Shown here piece by piece: positions 31,501-43,700 of a stretch of DNA of 64,000 nt. Location of the stretch: NCBI RefSeq assembly GCF_027744825.2, contig NC_071345.1, positions 10,882,501 through 10,946,500 on the forward strand, written 5' to 3'. The DNA is from Synchiropus splendidus (lineage: Eukaryota; Chordata; Actinopteri; Syngnathiformes; Callionymidae). The first letter of the stretch is position 1; the number at the start of each line of letters is the position of its first letter. The notes below the pieces were generated by a model that was given only the letters and a program-made list of their open reading frames with translations, made no database searches and was not told where the DNA came from. The translations under genes and the position numbers were made by a program.

Positions 31501-34500
31501 GGGCAGTCGGGGTTCTCCTGGAACAGCCTGGTGAGCATGGCCTTTCTGGGATTCACCTGCCATTCCCCGCAAATACTCGGAGGTGAAATATAGTTGAGGG
31601 AAAATTCCACGCATACACACAGGTTTTCAACGCTATCGCCTGCAGTTACAAGGTGTCAGTTAGGGTGATGACTTTATTAGGGCTCATCTGTACATCGTCT
31701 TAGTTCACAGTGGCGGAAAGAGAAAAACCTATTTAAACTTATTTATTCAACGTTTTAAATTAAGATGCATGTTAAGTTCCATTCAATAGCAACCAAAGAA
31801 TGATTCGAAGGACTTCATTTACGTTAGTATTTCTCTATCAAACATATTTTTTAACATTAAAGGTTTCAACTCCAGATTTATCTTCGTATTTAAATTTTGT
31901 GCAAGGGGTATTTTTTAAACATTAAATCAGCTATAGTTACAATAGAGACACGGTCTACTCGTGTCTTTATTTCTAAGAAATAGCTAAGCAGGAAAGCCGG
32001 GAAATAAAGGAATATCCATATGGAATTATAGGATTTAGGAACTGGGTTGAAAGACTGAAGAGAGACTGACATACAACGAAGGATTCCATGTCAAGCTTCC
32101 CTTAAATCTCAAAAATAAACACTGCTAGCTTCTTGACTGGATTTGCTTCGCACCTCTGAATGTACACGGTGGAGCTCATGGAGATATCTTCTCCTCATGT
32201 CTGATGTATTTATACTTGGACGCACACCCCGATAAAAATACATTTTTCCAGATCCTGGACACATGTTCTGCTTTATCTCCTCCAGTTGGGACGATAATCT
32301 CAAACATCCAGCAGCAACAGGCCCATATTTATCCAGCTGAAGGCGAGCTCGCTGCTCAGGCAGCTTAGGAGGGGTTATGACAAGGCTGTACTTACATGGG
32401 CTTTTGATCTGAGACCCCGTTTCCACACGCAGTTGCGCCTTTAACTTGGGAAATTAGGCGCTAAATGAGGAGCGCTACATTTCCGCTTTTCAGTTCATGT
32501 ATTTTTGATGAAATAACTGACTCTTGAATATGCATTTTAAAATACTATCACTATTCTATTTTTAGCAAATGTCTTTTGATTGATAACTAAAGTATTTACT
32601 GTTTGTTTTTCCTAGTCCGTGACATGCTGAATGAAAAAAACTATTAAAAATTATAGCAATTTTGCTAACAAATTGTTAACCTAATTGTGTGTGACATATC
32701 ATTTATATTTTCCAAGTCATAATCATCTCAATTTATTTATTTATTTTATTAATAATAACATTGTGAAATTACTTTTTTTATTTTCAGAATATTTTTCAAT
32801 TTCATGGTGGTCAATCGACAAGTTCCCTCTTAAAACTGTATAAATACATATTTTAGAAATTAAAAACAAATGTAAAAAAACATTGCATTATATTTTACTA
32901 AAAATATGTACTAAATGGATCTCAAGCAAGGATTATTTTTTTGTTCATAATTTACTTTAATTTCTAATTTAATTTGTGCAAACACAATTTTATCCATTCT
33001 GTTTATTTTAGTATTTCACAGTTAAGAACTAAACATTGTTCACACATTGACTGTTAATTTGTCTTTACCTACATATTCCCCAAAAATTATTAATTCTCAC
33101 ATAACTAATGCACCTTATTTTCTTTATTGATTTTACACCCCATCCAACGCCAGCGCAGATCAAATGTTTTTATTCACACACTCCCCTACAGTTACTCAGC
33201 ACACACACGGACACCATTTTTACACGCGATAGACTCACTCCAGCAAGTTGAACAAGATGTAACCAGTGCTCTTGGCTGGATCTCTTCTCCGTGTACAAGT
33301 TTAAGAACTTGAGCCCGGAGGCTTTGACAACAACAGACATATAGGAGTTTGTCTGCTTGCAAATTGAGTGTGAAGGTAAAAAGCCGCAGGCCAACATATT
33401 ATCACATTTACAACCAGCAGAGACGTCTATTTGACGATGACAGACCAGTAACACTTCACCCCGACATGGTCCTCCACTGCATCAACTTCACTCAAAACTA
33501 CATTTCTACTTCTGCTATTGCTGTAAACTACCTTCATCTGAAATAAAAACTCACATTTGTACACATTCACACTGTCCTTTACTTTATTTCTTTTAGGAAA
33601 AATTGCTTCACAATGTTGCTCATTTTAGATTTTTTTTTTTTGTTAATTCACATTGCATAAGAAGTGTGAATCAAGTAGTGTTGTAGATTAGTGGCTTACA
33701 AGGTTAATTCCTTTGCAGATTTAGTCACACAATATTACATTTGAGCAATCAATGTGACTCAACTAGAAACACTCGACCAGAGCAACACCAACACTAAGGG
33801 CAGTATACATTGCCAGGCCATACAAATATGTATTTTGATCCATAATCCGTATCCATAAAACAGAATGAGTCATCTGCTTCTCAGCCGTCTTCATTCAGCA
33901 CTGACACCTGAACTTAAGACTGTAACCTCAACTCTGGTGTGGGAACAAGCAGTTACTTACTTAGTGCTGAAAGAACAGACTGAGATATGAAAGCACACCG
34001 TTTGAACCAAGTTTGAGCCAAACAGTGAGACAATAAATGTAGGCATCCAGTTTACCCTACGTAGAGTACAGGTGTTCACTGTTTCACGTTTGATTGTATT
34101 TTAAGATTCGTGAATTTATGGATTATTTAGGAAAAGTTAAGTCTGGAGATGAACTCTTTGTGCTCTCATGATGCCATAAGTAGGTCACACAGCTTCAACC
34201 AAACTGATAATGGAACTACACATGATGGATACCCATTTTCAGATTTTCGTGGTGTTTACAAGCAAGTCTCGTAGCAACCGCACCAACTGCCCCTTCGGAT
34301 CCAGCTCGAGCTGACCTTCCCAGAGGAGCCGTAGGAGGGAGAGGAAGACTGGAATTCTTGCTATCTGACAAAGCTTCGATCCAAAAGTGTGGTTGCCATA
34401 AACAACAGGAGAGGTGTGCAGGGCAGGAACGTTTAGCTCCAGGAGAAAGAAGTACGAGAGAGGGAGTGGGGGGGGTGAAGGTTAAATACCTAACGTGACC

Positions 34501-37095
34501 CTGGATGGTTGAGTGTCAGCGTGCATTTTGGAGGCTGTTGCCGGGTCATCAGTGCAGGTAGAAGCAGGTCGGTTTTACCTTGAGGGCAACACATAAGTCT
34601 AGATTTGATTCTCACCATAAAAACTGAGGAATATTAAGGGTCTAAAAGCCTGATCCAAACACGAATCAAAAGTGTGATGTGATGTGGAGTTTTGTTTATG
34701 CTCTTATCTACTAAGCCGATAAAACACAATGGAAAAAGAGACGGAAAAGTTTCCCTCTGTGCTGTGACTTTAAGGCTTTTACCTGAAGTCTATAAACCTG
34801 CTGGCACACATCTCGCTGACCCGGCCAAACAGCTGACAACTCAAGGACACGCTGCTTCCTGCCCATCTTAAATTCTGCACATAAAATGGAAGTGAGAGAT
34901 AATCTTACAGCAGGGATGATCCTAATGTTTCTAACAGGCCTCAGAAACTGGACTTTTTTTTCCCCTTCAAATCCTGAAAACTGCTGAGTTGTGCTTCCCC
35001 CGTCAAGACTGGGTGCACAAAGATCAGTGTTTGATCGCTCTCAAAATGGAAATATTAGGAACTAATCACAGGCTTACCTTTGAAATGGATTAGAGGGTTA
35101 CGAAGCCGAAAATTTGGCCATACAATCCCCACTGTTGTGAAACCGGAGTGTGTGGAAAATTAATGTAAATGTGCTGCCATCATAATCCCTCTGTTAATCT
35201 GTCAGATCAAAGTTGTGAGATGGATCAAAACGATACCTGACACCATCTTGCCTGATCAAAGTACATGCGCTATCTTTATAGGTGTGAAGTTAAATAACCC
35301 CTTAACACCAGCTTTAAGTGCATGCTTTTGTGTTCTCAGGGTAAGAGGCGAAAAGTGAAATGATATCGCTCCTAATCTCACCATCAGGCGCACACATCGC
35401 TGTACAGGAAAGCCGGGGGTGTAGTCACGGAATAAACCCAGCCCCCCATGTGTAATTCAAACCTGTCATCACTGAACAAGAGCGACTTGTTTGGTAAATA
35501 GAAAGCGCTTCGACATGAGAGATGCACCACATCTGCTCCCCATTCTTGTGTGGAATTAAAGACGGGGGAAACGGGAGGCGGGGGGAGGCAAAAATAAAGA
35601 CAGATAAAGTGTTAATGGAGTGAGAGAAAAACTTTGGGGGGAAAACAAAAATAAAAGTGATGGAGACTGTGGGGAAGAGAAACCACAGATGCTTGCAAGT
35701 GCATCTGCAACCCAATCTAGCTTTGCGTCGCGCTGCCCACCCAGGGTTTAATGTGAGCGCACAGCAGGCTTGATGAAGCGGCTGGAGCAACGCAAACCTC
35801 AACGTCAACCACCACACGCAGTCTCGAATTAAGCCACGAGAGCAGATCTGGGTCAATTTCAGCAGGGAAAATTCCATGTAGTGAAGAGCGACATGGGCGC
35901 AAAAAAGAGCTGACATGACTAAATACTGGTGAAATCTCCACACAGTGGCTATGATGGAATACGCCAATGGTTATGCAAGGGATTAGACAGTTCCAGTTTG
36001 AAATGTGGCGGAAATGCAGTGGTTTGGGAGTTGAAGAGAGGAGCCACTTAACTAAATTTGGAGTAAAGTTTCCCTGAGAATGAGGTCAAATGAGGGAAGT
36101 CGGACGCAAAATCGAATTTGGAAAGATCTATAATGCAATAGGATTTTAAAACGCAAGCGATATGTCAAGTAATTATAGTGTATTAAATATGCCCGGATTT
36201 AGATGATTTAAAAGATGGTTTAAAATGTAAAACTTACGGTGATGAAAAAGATGAAACCAGTCCAGTATGAATACGGTATTTCATGTCATATTATGTATCA
36301 AAAGGATGGATAGGGAACATGCTGCACGCTTTGTGTACAATTTATATTCGAGTCAGATTTATATTCAAGTCATTTAAGGTCATCTCATGAAACATGGCAT
36401 GATCTGAGTAACTCAAGAGGAGTGAAATATCACGCAAGCCTTTGATAGTTTTGATCAAATGTGCAGACTATTCAGCTGTACTTTTCTCACCTGATTCCAG
36501 TCGGTGGACTCTGAAGCCGCTCCTGCCACGGCTGGTGATGGTGACAATGGAGACAAAGAGGGGACGAGGGGTGAGGGTAGGTGCAAGGAGATATGCAGCA
36601 CTGGCAGGGTGGAGCACTCGCAGGATGGGGAACTAAATTGACTCCAGGACCAGTGCTAGGATTCTGGAACAGTGGGCAGTCTGGCTGACCACAGGGACAG
36701 CAAAGTGTGGACTGGAAGTGGCAATGTTGGCAACAGAGTGGGGGTACGGGCAGAGTCTGAGAAGATGAGAGCAAGGAAGGTATGTGACACTTGGCTGGGT
36801 TCAAGGCAATGTTCCCCAGAGAGCCATTCTGTTTGACCACACCGCCATTTTGTCTGCTTGCTCTCTGGGTGACACGCGGTCTCTGTTTCGCCAGCTGGAC
36901 TTTCGAAGCTGTATTCATCACGGTTACATTGTCTTCCGATGAAAGACTGTCGCCACAAGAGGGAGCTGTGAGAGGGTCCTGGCCACAGCGAACCGGGGTA
37001 CCGATGATGGAGGGCACATTTGCACTGGCACTGACAGAATGGGGGCCTCCGTTGGTCAGACCCATGACGTCACATGAGGGGTCACACAGGGCCAT
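20257..37095 (-). CDS. disp1: dispatched homolog 1, Hedgehog-releasing RND/SSD transporter (nine coding exons)
   Basis: Twelve-span plasma membrane protein that, in known biology, exports cholesterol-modified Hedgehog from producing cells with Scube proteins, driven by the sodium gradient. The nine minus-strand exons, in transcript order, are 36491-37095, 27458-27487, 27050-27173, 25911-26038, 25076-25170, 24332-24429, 22667-24256, 22100-22363 and 20257-21921. They total 4599 bases, giving 1532 residues with every phase closing; human DISP1 has 1524. Landmarks in order are a Cys/His-rich cytoplasmic N-terminus; the first membrane span ([19 protein letters not shown]); RDKR at about 309-312, a furin-type site matching the known processing site in loop 1; the sterol-sensing domain with GIGADDAF near 600; the second RND half with [12 protein letters not shown] near 1080; and a long variable tail. 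The tail is least conserved against human. A 5' UTR exon ends at 37121, so the gene extends further upstream. Confidence 0.95.
22100..22363 (-). CDS. disp1: disp1 coding exon 8
   Basis: 264 bases, phase 0 at both ends, opening [10 protein letters not shown] and ending EKMHQFYRE before a GTATGG donor. It is part of the second large extracellular loop and closely matches human DISP1. Confidence 0.95.
22667..24256 (-). CDS. disp1: disp1 coding exon 7 (loop 1 end and sterol-sensing domain)
   Basis: 1590 bases, phase 0 at both ends, from VRSHRDYW to CFIETFKQ. It carries the cysteine-rich end of loop 1, spans 2-7 with the sterol-sensing domain, and the GADD motif near residue 601. Confidence 0.95.
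24332..24429 (-). CDS. disp1: disp1 coding exon 6
   Basis: 98 bases with acceptor ATACATCAG and donor AGG|GTGAGT. It encodes [10 protein letters not shown] through SMCNLDNAR. The open frame continuing above the acceptor is low-complexity Ser/Phe/Leu from a purine-rich intron tract and is not coding. Confidence 0.9.
24443..24990. repeat. polypurine (GAA/GGA-rich) tract in disp1 intron
   Basis: About 550 bases are dominated on the plus strand by GAA, GGA and GAG triplets with scattered interruptions. In the minus-strand disp1 transcript the tract is polypyrimidine and sits directly upstream of the exon 6 acceptor. It produces spurious long Ser/Phe/Leu frames. Confidence 0.9.
25076..25170 (-). 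CDS. disp1: disp1 coding exon 5 (furin-type site)
   Basis: 95 bases with acceptor TCCCACAG and donor CCTG|GTGAGT. It encodes [16 protein letters not shown] and [19 protein letters not shown] fits the R-X-K/R-R furin consensus, and human has REKR at the same place. Confidence 0.9.
25409..25498. repeat. (GT)n microsatellite in disp1 intron
   Basis: About 45 GT units with two GTGC interruptions. It lies between disp1 exons 4 and 5, so it would be a CA repeat in the transcript. A shorter GT run follows at about 25564-25583. Confidence 0.95.
25911..26038 (-). CDS. disp1: disp1 coding exon 4
   Basis: 128 bases encoding [19 protein letters not shown] through FKYADEQAK, nearly identical to human DISP1. 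The donor is AAAAG|GTGAGT and the acceptor is CTGCCTGAAG. Confidence 0.95.
26039..27049 (-). other. disp1: disp1 intron 3
   Basis: AT-rich sequence between exons 3 and 4. I see no other gene, RNA or named repeat in it. Confidence 0.6.
27050..27173 (-). CDS. disp1: disp1 coding exon 3 (first membrane span)
   Basis: 124 bases encoding [19 protein letters not shown] onward through the first membrane helix to DFSDPLL. The acceptor is GGTTCCTAG and the donor TTG|GTAGGT. Confidence 0.95.
27458..27487 (-). CDS. disp1: disp1 coding exon 2 (30-base microexon)
   Basis: 30 bases flanked by the acceptor TTGTCTTTCAG and donor AAAAG|GTAAGA. Joined with its neighbours it encodes [11 protein letters not shown], matching human RPSRPFKLPKS just before the first membrane span. 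The phase (1+27+2 bases) closes on both sides, which makes the call reliable despite its size. Confidence 0.88.
29150..29370. promoter_or_regulatory. candidate conserved non-coding block in disp1 intron
   Basis: Non-repetitive, GC-richer sequence in an AT-rich intron, containing GGGCTAATTAATAAGG (a homeodomain-type TAATTA core). No coding frame is convincing. The call rests on composition only. Confidence 0.2.
30430..30610. promoter_or_regulatory. candidate conserved non-coding block with ATTAGT motifs
   Basis: A compact GC-rich block in which GCAATTAGTGTC, CTGATTAGTGCC and ACAATTAGTCTG recur at about 50-base spacing. Repeated ATTAG cores resemble homeodomain sites. It lies in disp1 intron 1 and has no coding frame. 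Confidence 0.3.
32140..32430. promoter_or_regulatory. candidate conserved non-coding block in disp1 intron
   Basis: Non-repetitive, higher-complexity sequence bordered by AT-rich DNA, with GATAAA and GATATC motifs and an E-box-like CAGCTG. Conservation has not been tested. Confidence 0.2.
36491..37095 (-). CDS. disp1: disp1 coding exon 1 (cytoplasmic N-terminus)
   Basis: 605 bases beginning at the ATG at 37095-37093 ([17 protein letters not shown]) and ending at ATCAG|GTGAGA, phase 2. It encodes a Cys/His/Pro-rich N-terminus of about 201 residues. Human DISP1 has a comparable Cys/His-rich region of diverged sequence, so identity rests on the clean splice into exon 2. Confidence 0.88.
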
Positions 37096-37121
37096 GGTCC
37101 TCCCGGGACAGAGTCACTCCT
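37096..37121 (-). other. disp1: disp1 5' UTR part of coding exon 1
   Basis: The minus strand has a long pyrimidine run followed by CTACAG immediately above 37121. This is a strong acceptor 26 bases before the start codon. It implies at least one upstream non-coding exon. Confidence 0.7.
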
Positions 37122-40100
37122 CTGTAGGGAGGAAAAAAAAAAGAGGGAATTTAAGCACTGTTTGAAAAGATAAACGTTGAATGGGTTTGTGGTGTACTCT
37201 TGATCTGGCCAACTCAATACACACCATTCACCGTGACCTTGTCACCTCAGCATAAACAGAGGATAATCATAAATGAACTACATGTCAACATTGAAATTTG
37301 AAAATCAACAAGTTGGTGTTTTTCCTGTCAACACTACAGCTGGAAAGCCAAAATGATTCCCTCAAAGTTTGAATGAATGAATTGATTAATTCATCCTTCA
37401 CTTCACTGAACCAGTATCCCTCCACATCGAGGTCATGAAAGGGTTACTAGATGTGAGTTCATGTCAGTACCAGTAAGTGAACACAACCGCGGAGCTTGGA
37501 TGTAGTGTATGTTTTATTGAAAAAACTGGCTTTTCTTGATATTTTTAAACAGATATGGTTCTGAAACTACGACAGAAATTGCACCTAATAGAAACATGGT
37601 TTTCATATTTCAAAACATATGCATTTAAAGTCTGTGATTTAAGGAATTCCATACATCAATACCATGATGATCATATGAACATCTTGAGTTGCATCGTTTT
37701 AATACCTGTATCTAAATTTGAACGATTTAATGGTGATTTATGAGCTCCACATTTCCCTTGTGCTTTTAAGTAGTTCAACAAGTGGACAGAGGATTTGACC
37801 AAGACTTTACACGACGTTTAGAAACCCTAAAAATAGCTGCCACTTAGATGCTTTGCAGTCGAACCTTTGAGAGCATTTTTGAAGTCTGCCAAGATTCAAT
37901 AATCTGTGATGCCATCAGAAGATAAAAGCCTGAGCGAAGCCTGATTGCAGACGCGTCATTCTTCAGCCGCCAAGCTTTAATAGCACCCACATCTCCCCAA
38001 ATCTGATGCTCCGCTCTATAACAAAGCATTCAAGAAACGGCACGGCTGCAGAATGAAAGAATGAAGACACTTAATGACATACGCACTGCGCATACACCTC
38101 TGACTGCACCTATGCAGGACATGCTCCTCACAAAATGGATGCGCGGGACTATGCTCCTCTACAGCGGCCCACAGAAGTAAAACACAAGCAGTGTATGTCA
38201 GCGATGTGCTCTGTGACACCTCAACATGACTGAGAGGTGAAATATGAGCAAGACAGCTGGGTCAGGGGTGGCTGAGAGGACGGGGTTGAGAAAAAGGGAG
38301 TAAAAGAAGAGCAAGTTCTGAGCATGTGCAGCTCAGAATAACGCGGCGCTGAGGGAAACCCAGATGAAGCCATTAGTCTGGCTCCCACAGCTGTCAGGAG
38401 CCCATAATGACTTAAAAGGGCTGGATAGAATCAGAGAAGACGGATGAAGCTGATAGAAATGTGACAGAGGTAGATTGTGGTTGAGTGATCCAGGGCCAGG
38501 TATAGTTTGTTTTCCTCTGTTTGGGATTAAGTTTTTCTCAGCCCAGTGTGTATGCCTGCGTGCGTTGGTGCGTCTCAAAACCAAGCGTTGACAGGCAGGT
38601 GAGACATCTAGGGTTGTCTGCGCGAACACAAGAAGGGTCCCTTGTCTCGCTTCAAAATTGACAGCAGTGAATGAATTGAGCAACTTTTTTCAGTTTCAGT
38701 AAATCTAAAAGTTGAAGTGGATTATTCCGTAAGTCTAATAAAACTCAAAAGAAGTGCAAAACTCAAGTGAATATAGTTAGTATTAAAGCCTTTTCCAATT
38801 TGTGACAAAACAAATAGCTCACGATACTCTCCAGCTCAAAACAAGACACGTTATTTAAGGTGACACGCGGCTACGGCAGATGAATCGCAGACCTTCACTT
38901 CATGACCTGTTAAAGGCATTTTTCAGAATTGCAATTCAAAAAGGGGACCATTCACAGTGCTATATTTAATATTTTTAAGATGACATAGAAACCCCATCTA
39001 GAGAAAACATGCAAACAGCGTGGAAAAAGATCTTTAGGAACATTAAATATCCAACTAAAATTAAAAATAAAACAAGTAAGCAAAATTCACGCCTTCTTCC
39101 CTCATAAGCAGCAATTAAATTAACACATGATCAATTTAACTACCTTCTGCTTTTAAGCAAGTTCCCCAGACAGATCTGTTGTGTTTACAGCTTTCTCTCC
39201 CAGACGTGTTGTAATTTAATCTGACTGCATCCAAACGTACAGTAGGTGCCTGGGCCCCCTATGCTCTCCTAGACAACTACAAAAACAAGGGTACTTTTTG
39301 CATCATTTTCACCTTCAAATGAAGTCACTTCCGTGTTTGACTTAAAAACAAAAATCTGGCTGTGTAGTTATTCACATTGAAATGGGAAATTATAGCAATG
39401 TTTTTGACAAACGCATCATAGCAGACATATTTTTGTATACCAATTTCTTATGCTGAGGCACACACCTGGACATTAAAAAAACTGGTCAAAAACAACAAAA
39501 TGTGCCACAAACATAACTTGCTTTCTAGTGCAACTTGTCACGGCAGCTTTACGGCAAACAGGCAAAGCAGCATTAAGAGAAAAAGCAGTAAAAATTATCA
39601 GATTAGAAAGAGGCAAAGCTCCAAAACCACATAAGTGAGGTGTGAAAGCCCTGCAGCCAATAAGGGCAAGGCTAATGATTCCCAGGACGAGAGGGTCGGA
39701 GAAAACTCAGGTGATGACGAAGAGCCGCCTCCATCATCTTTGAAGTGAAGTTTATGATTACAGGTTTGGACGAAAGGCAGCCGCGCAAACACCAGCCAGA
39801 GCATCCTGCGCCCCTTTCATTGAGGCTAATAAGTAGCAATTACTAGGCATCAGTCATGAGACAGTTCATAAGCACATCACGTCTCATCATATTCCTCACC
39901 AACAACAAGGAGCGGAGCTGTCTCAGAGGGACACATGTGCTTTGGAGACTCTCTGACATGTTTCTGGTTGTCAGGAGAGATTTTTGGACATTTCTGACCC
40001 CGTGTCAGCCCCTTCCTCACAGATGGCTTGTCAAACAAACCAGGCTGGATGTGTTTGGCATCATGCAAGCCTAAACTCAACAATGGCAGAGTATGATCCA

Positions 40101-40390
40101 GCACGCTTGGAGCTCTGATGTTAAGTAATAAACACGCTTTTCAATCTAAAAATACTCATTTATCATTATGACTTTATGATTTTATGGCTCATTGAACCAC
40201 AGACTTCCTCAACAGGAGGACTAAAAATTGCGCCTCATTCTTTCAACTGTGATGTAAACACTACCTTGTAAATGCAACAATTCTCTGATAAATAATGAAG
40301 AATCGTTTAGATTCATTCATATTCATATTCTTCCTCCAGTCAGACTAGATGACGCTCCTCACACATACAATCGAATGAAGTCACTATCAT
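37122..40390. other. upstream of disp1 coding exon 1, probable intron
   Basis: No gene was seen. It would be 5' UTR intron of disp1 if the promoter lies at the CpG-rich patch near 40.5 kb. Confidence 0.4.
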
Positions 40391-40399
40391 GTCACTCTA

Positions 40400-40750
40400 T
40401 CGCCGCCCGCTTATTTTTTGTAAGAAAGTTGAAGCAACAATCCCACCGTGTTTCGTTCCGCTACTAGAATCGCCGGTTCGCGTGACGCTCCGCAGCCAGA
40501 AAACAGAGTCAGGTTCGGCGCGCAAGATCCTCCGAGGTGGGTGAACAGGACGCGGCGGTGAGATGGCAACTCGTCCCGGTAAAAGAGGGCTGTTAATCAC
40601 GGGAGTGTGTCCTGCCAGTATGACAAACATCCACACATTCATGGCCCGACCGTGAGCACTGAGGGGGGACGCAGGCAGCCAGGAGGCGGTGGGCTGCACC
40701 GGAACACACTGATAGGTCGGACGGGAGTGGAGGCAGCGTTAACCCTCTCA
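40400..40750 (-). promoter_or_regulatory. disp1: CpG-dense patch, candidate disp1 promoter / 5' exon
   Basis: About 350 bases with many CpG dinucleotides, including clusters such as CGGTTCGCGTGACGC and GGACGCGGCGG, in a region otherwise nearly free of CpG. It lies 3.3 kb upstream of disp1 coding exon 1, which needs an upstream 5' UTR exon. The exact start and donor were not identified. It could instead serve another transcript. Confidence 0.4.
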
Positions 40751-43700
40751 CTGCCGGCATGTCTGGCTCAGAATATTATCTATAAACGAGCCAAAGCAGC
40801 TTTGACATATTATGTATTTGCTTTCTTTCACTCAAACCTTGGGACACAATGACTTATTTTTCTTCTATAAATTAAATACAGAGGGTGGGCGTGGTTATTT
40901 AAATGGGCGTGGCCACAGCCCGCACTGAATGGATTTGCGTTTAACAGTAGTAATTCAATCTGAAAAATTGAAAGTGACTGTGGATCCATTTGTGATGTGT
41001 TTGTGGGCACTTTTTATCGCCTTCCATTGCTATAACACTGACAAAAAAGCAAGAAAAAAACTGCCTCTGAAAGTTAAAAAAACATATATTATGATATTAT
41101 ACTATTATTATAATGCATATGCAGTTCAGAACTTTCTATCTTTATGACCTCATACATATGAAGTTAAAACAGCCCCTTATTTTTTAAGAGCCCGAACATG
41201 AAGAGACTAATATTCCGACTCTGCGTGTAGTTTTGACATGATTAATGAGGCGACACAATTAGAGTCGTGAACTTCAAAAGGACATTGAAAGATATGATGT
41301 GGCCTCCATATTAAACGCATAAACAGTCTTGAAATGAAATGTTATCACATAATGCCTTAATAGAAACCACAGTGCGTTGGAGCCATCAGTGAAATCACAG
41401 ATGACTGCTCAGACATGTCGGCTGTTTCTCTCAGTCTGGCTTAATAACTACTTTCTTTTACCTTGGGACCAAAAGCAACAGCCAGAGGTAACTATGAGTT
41501 CACTGTCTCAAGGGGGATGGGAAGCTGTAATGACCCCAAAATTCATATGCATGCAGCAGATCAACGTAAGAACATAGACAGCAGAAGACTGTTGACCCAG
41601 AAAGAGTTAAAAGCCGATTCTTTTCATTGGCAGACTAACCTTTGATATATATTCAAAAACACTTAAGGGAAGGTCCTGCTGAGGGCACACGTGGGAATCA
41701 ATTCACATTTCATATGCATCTCTCACGTTCAGCAGTGGCGCCTGACTTTCAGCAAGAAATGGCTCATATTTACTGACTCTTCTGGACACGGACTTTGAGG
41801 GAAAAAAACAATTCTCTGCAGGGGAGAAGGTTTATCACAGGGAATTCTGGGAAGGCAGAGGGCTATACCTGGCTTTAATTTCAGCTGTCCACCAGGATTA
41901 GGACACAGTTCATGTAGCAAGCCATAATCATCTGCAGTGGTGAAGCCCTCGCTCAGCGCTGACCCCAAGGCCAGTCAACGCCTGAGCCATTTAGTGCTTT
42001 GTAGTCATAATAAGTATAATAGCCATGGACTAATAAGTTGTGTTTCAGAGAGGTTCAGCATCTATCACACGGCTACAAAAAGTGGACCAAAAAAAAAAAA
42101 AACATGCTGCTGAAGTTTAGTTTTCCATCGCGCACAGCTGTGATGAAGCCTTGCCAGTGAATTATCAAGCAGCTCATCCAGCTGATGGTGGTCATGCTGC
42201 CCATCAGCTTTAAAAACAATTTAGCAAAAACATTTCAACTCCCAACACAGCTCTGCTCCCACTAGGATCAACATTAAGTTGATTTGTGGTGCTACAATGC
42301 AGCAGAGGGTTCATGCTAGTTGGCGCTGGTGTTGTGCCTGCATGTAGCCCAAGAAGGAACCACATCAAAGGCCCAACTGAACCAGGAAGGACAGAGGCCC
42401 GGTGAAAGCCCGACGGCCCCTTGGATGATTGCACACAACTCATCAAAGTGACAGGTTTAGCGGACAACAAGAAAAAAAAAAAAGCAGATGAGGTAGCAGG
42501 AAAAAGAAGTTGCAAAACCTTTCCAGACCATGTAAGGGTGAAAAATGGCTTCAATAATCAGGTTTTATTCTCAGGCCAATATCAACTGTCTGAAGACTAT
42601 CTTCAATTGAGTAGGAAAAAAAGCAGACTAGTGGAGAAAATGAAAACAACTCCTTTGAACAACCAGGGCATAAAGTTTTACCTAGATGAAATGCTGCATA
42701 AACTTATGACCAGAGTAGAGTGGTTAAAAACAGCCATGAGCAATGCGCTGGTTTCCCTCCCTCCCTATGACAATTACATGTATTATTATACAAATATATT
42801 AAAGTACAGCTTTATCTATGCACATACCTCTGCCATTTATGCCTTGTTGGTTCACTAGACATTTTTTATTGAACTAACAAATATTTACATTGCTGTAAAA
42901 CTCTGCCAATATATAAATATATAAAAACAAAAAACATAAAAATGTTATAAATCTGAGGAGAAAATTAAATAAAACATGACGCCTCATTCCTGCATGCTTT
43001 CTTCTCCCTCCCAGGCTTCTGTATGTGACACCAGGAACTAAAGAAACTCTATCCCTTTGACACCTTGGCAGTGAGAACGGATGTCTCCCACCCGATTATC
43101 GTCCAGACCCTGGCGTCTGCTGTGCTGGACCCAGGGGGACCGTGGTATGAAATCTGAACAAGAGCTAATGGCTCCTCTTGCTGCCGGAGCAGCGCAAGTT
43201 GGTTCTAATGAGCTAAATCAAAATAGAATCGTGTTGCTTGGATCTAATGACTGTGAAGATGATCCTTTGATCTGTCGCTAACGATTCTCATCCGGCGGGT
43301 CCTTGGGTGGTTGAACAGTGTCAGGTATTGAGTAATCAAATCACGTGAGAACAAAGGTCATGCAGATTTAATATGTTGAATTCTTGATCCTTACACGTGC
43401 TATTTGAGAACCAAAAGAGAAGACTTCCAGGGATGCATGGTACACTTTAACAAATAAGTCGCTGCTCTGTGTTTCAAGAATCAAAGGTTGTACTTTGAGC
43501 TCAGCTGGGAGAAGACCAGAGGGCGCAGACCTAAGGCCATAAGAAAGACTACAAAGCCACAATGGCTTGGGAACATCTTGGCTTTCTTTGGGAGGAGACT
43601 CTCCCAAAAGACCGGCTTGTCTTGGCCCTTTCAAACACTGTAAATACAACTGCTAACAGAGTCAGATAATGGTGACCTCAACTACAAACCAATAATGGGA

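Larger units (their letters stand above)
27488..36490 (-). other. disp1: disp1 intron 1 (between coding exons 1 and 2), about 9 kb
   Basis: No coding frame in this stretch is convincing. Long AT-rich segments (27850-28330, 31000-31260, 32450-33130) alternate with GC-richer blocks that may be regulatory; three are listed separately. Poly-T lies near 31248-31263. Confidence 0.6.
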
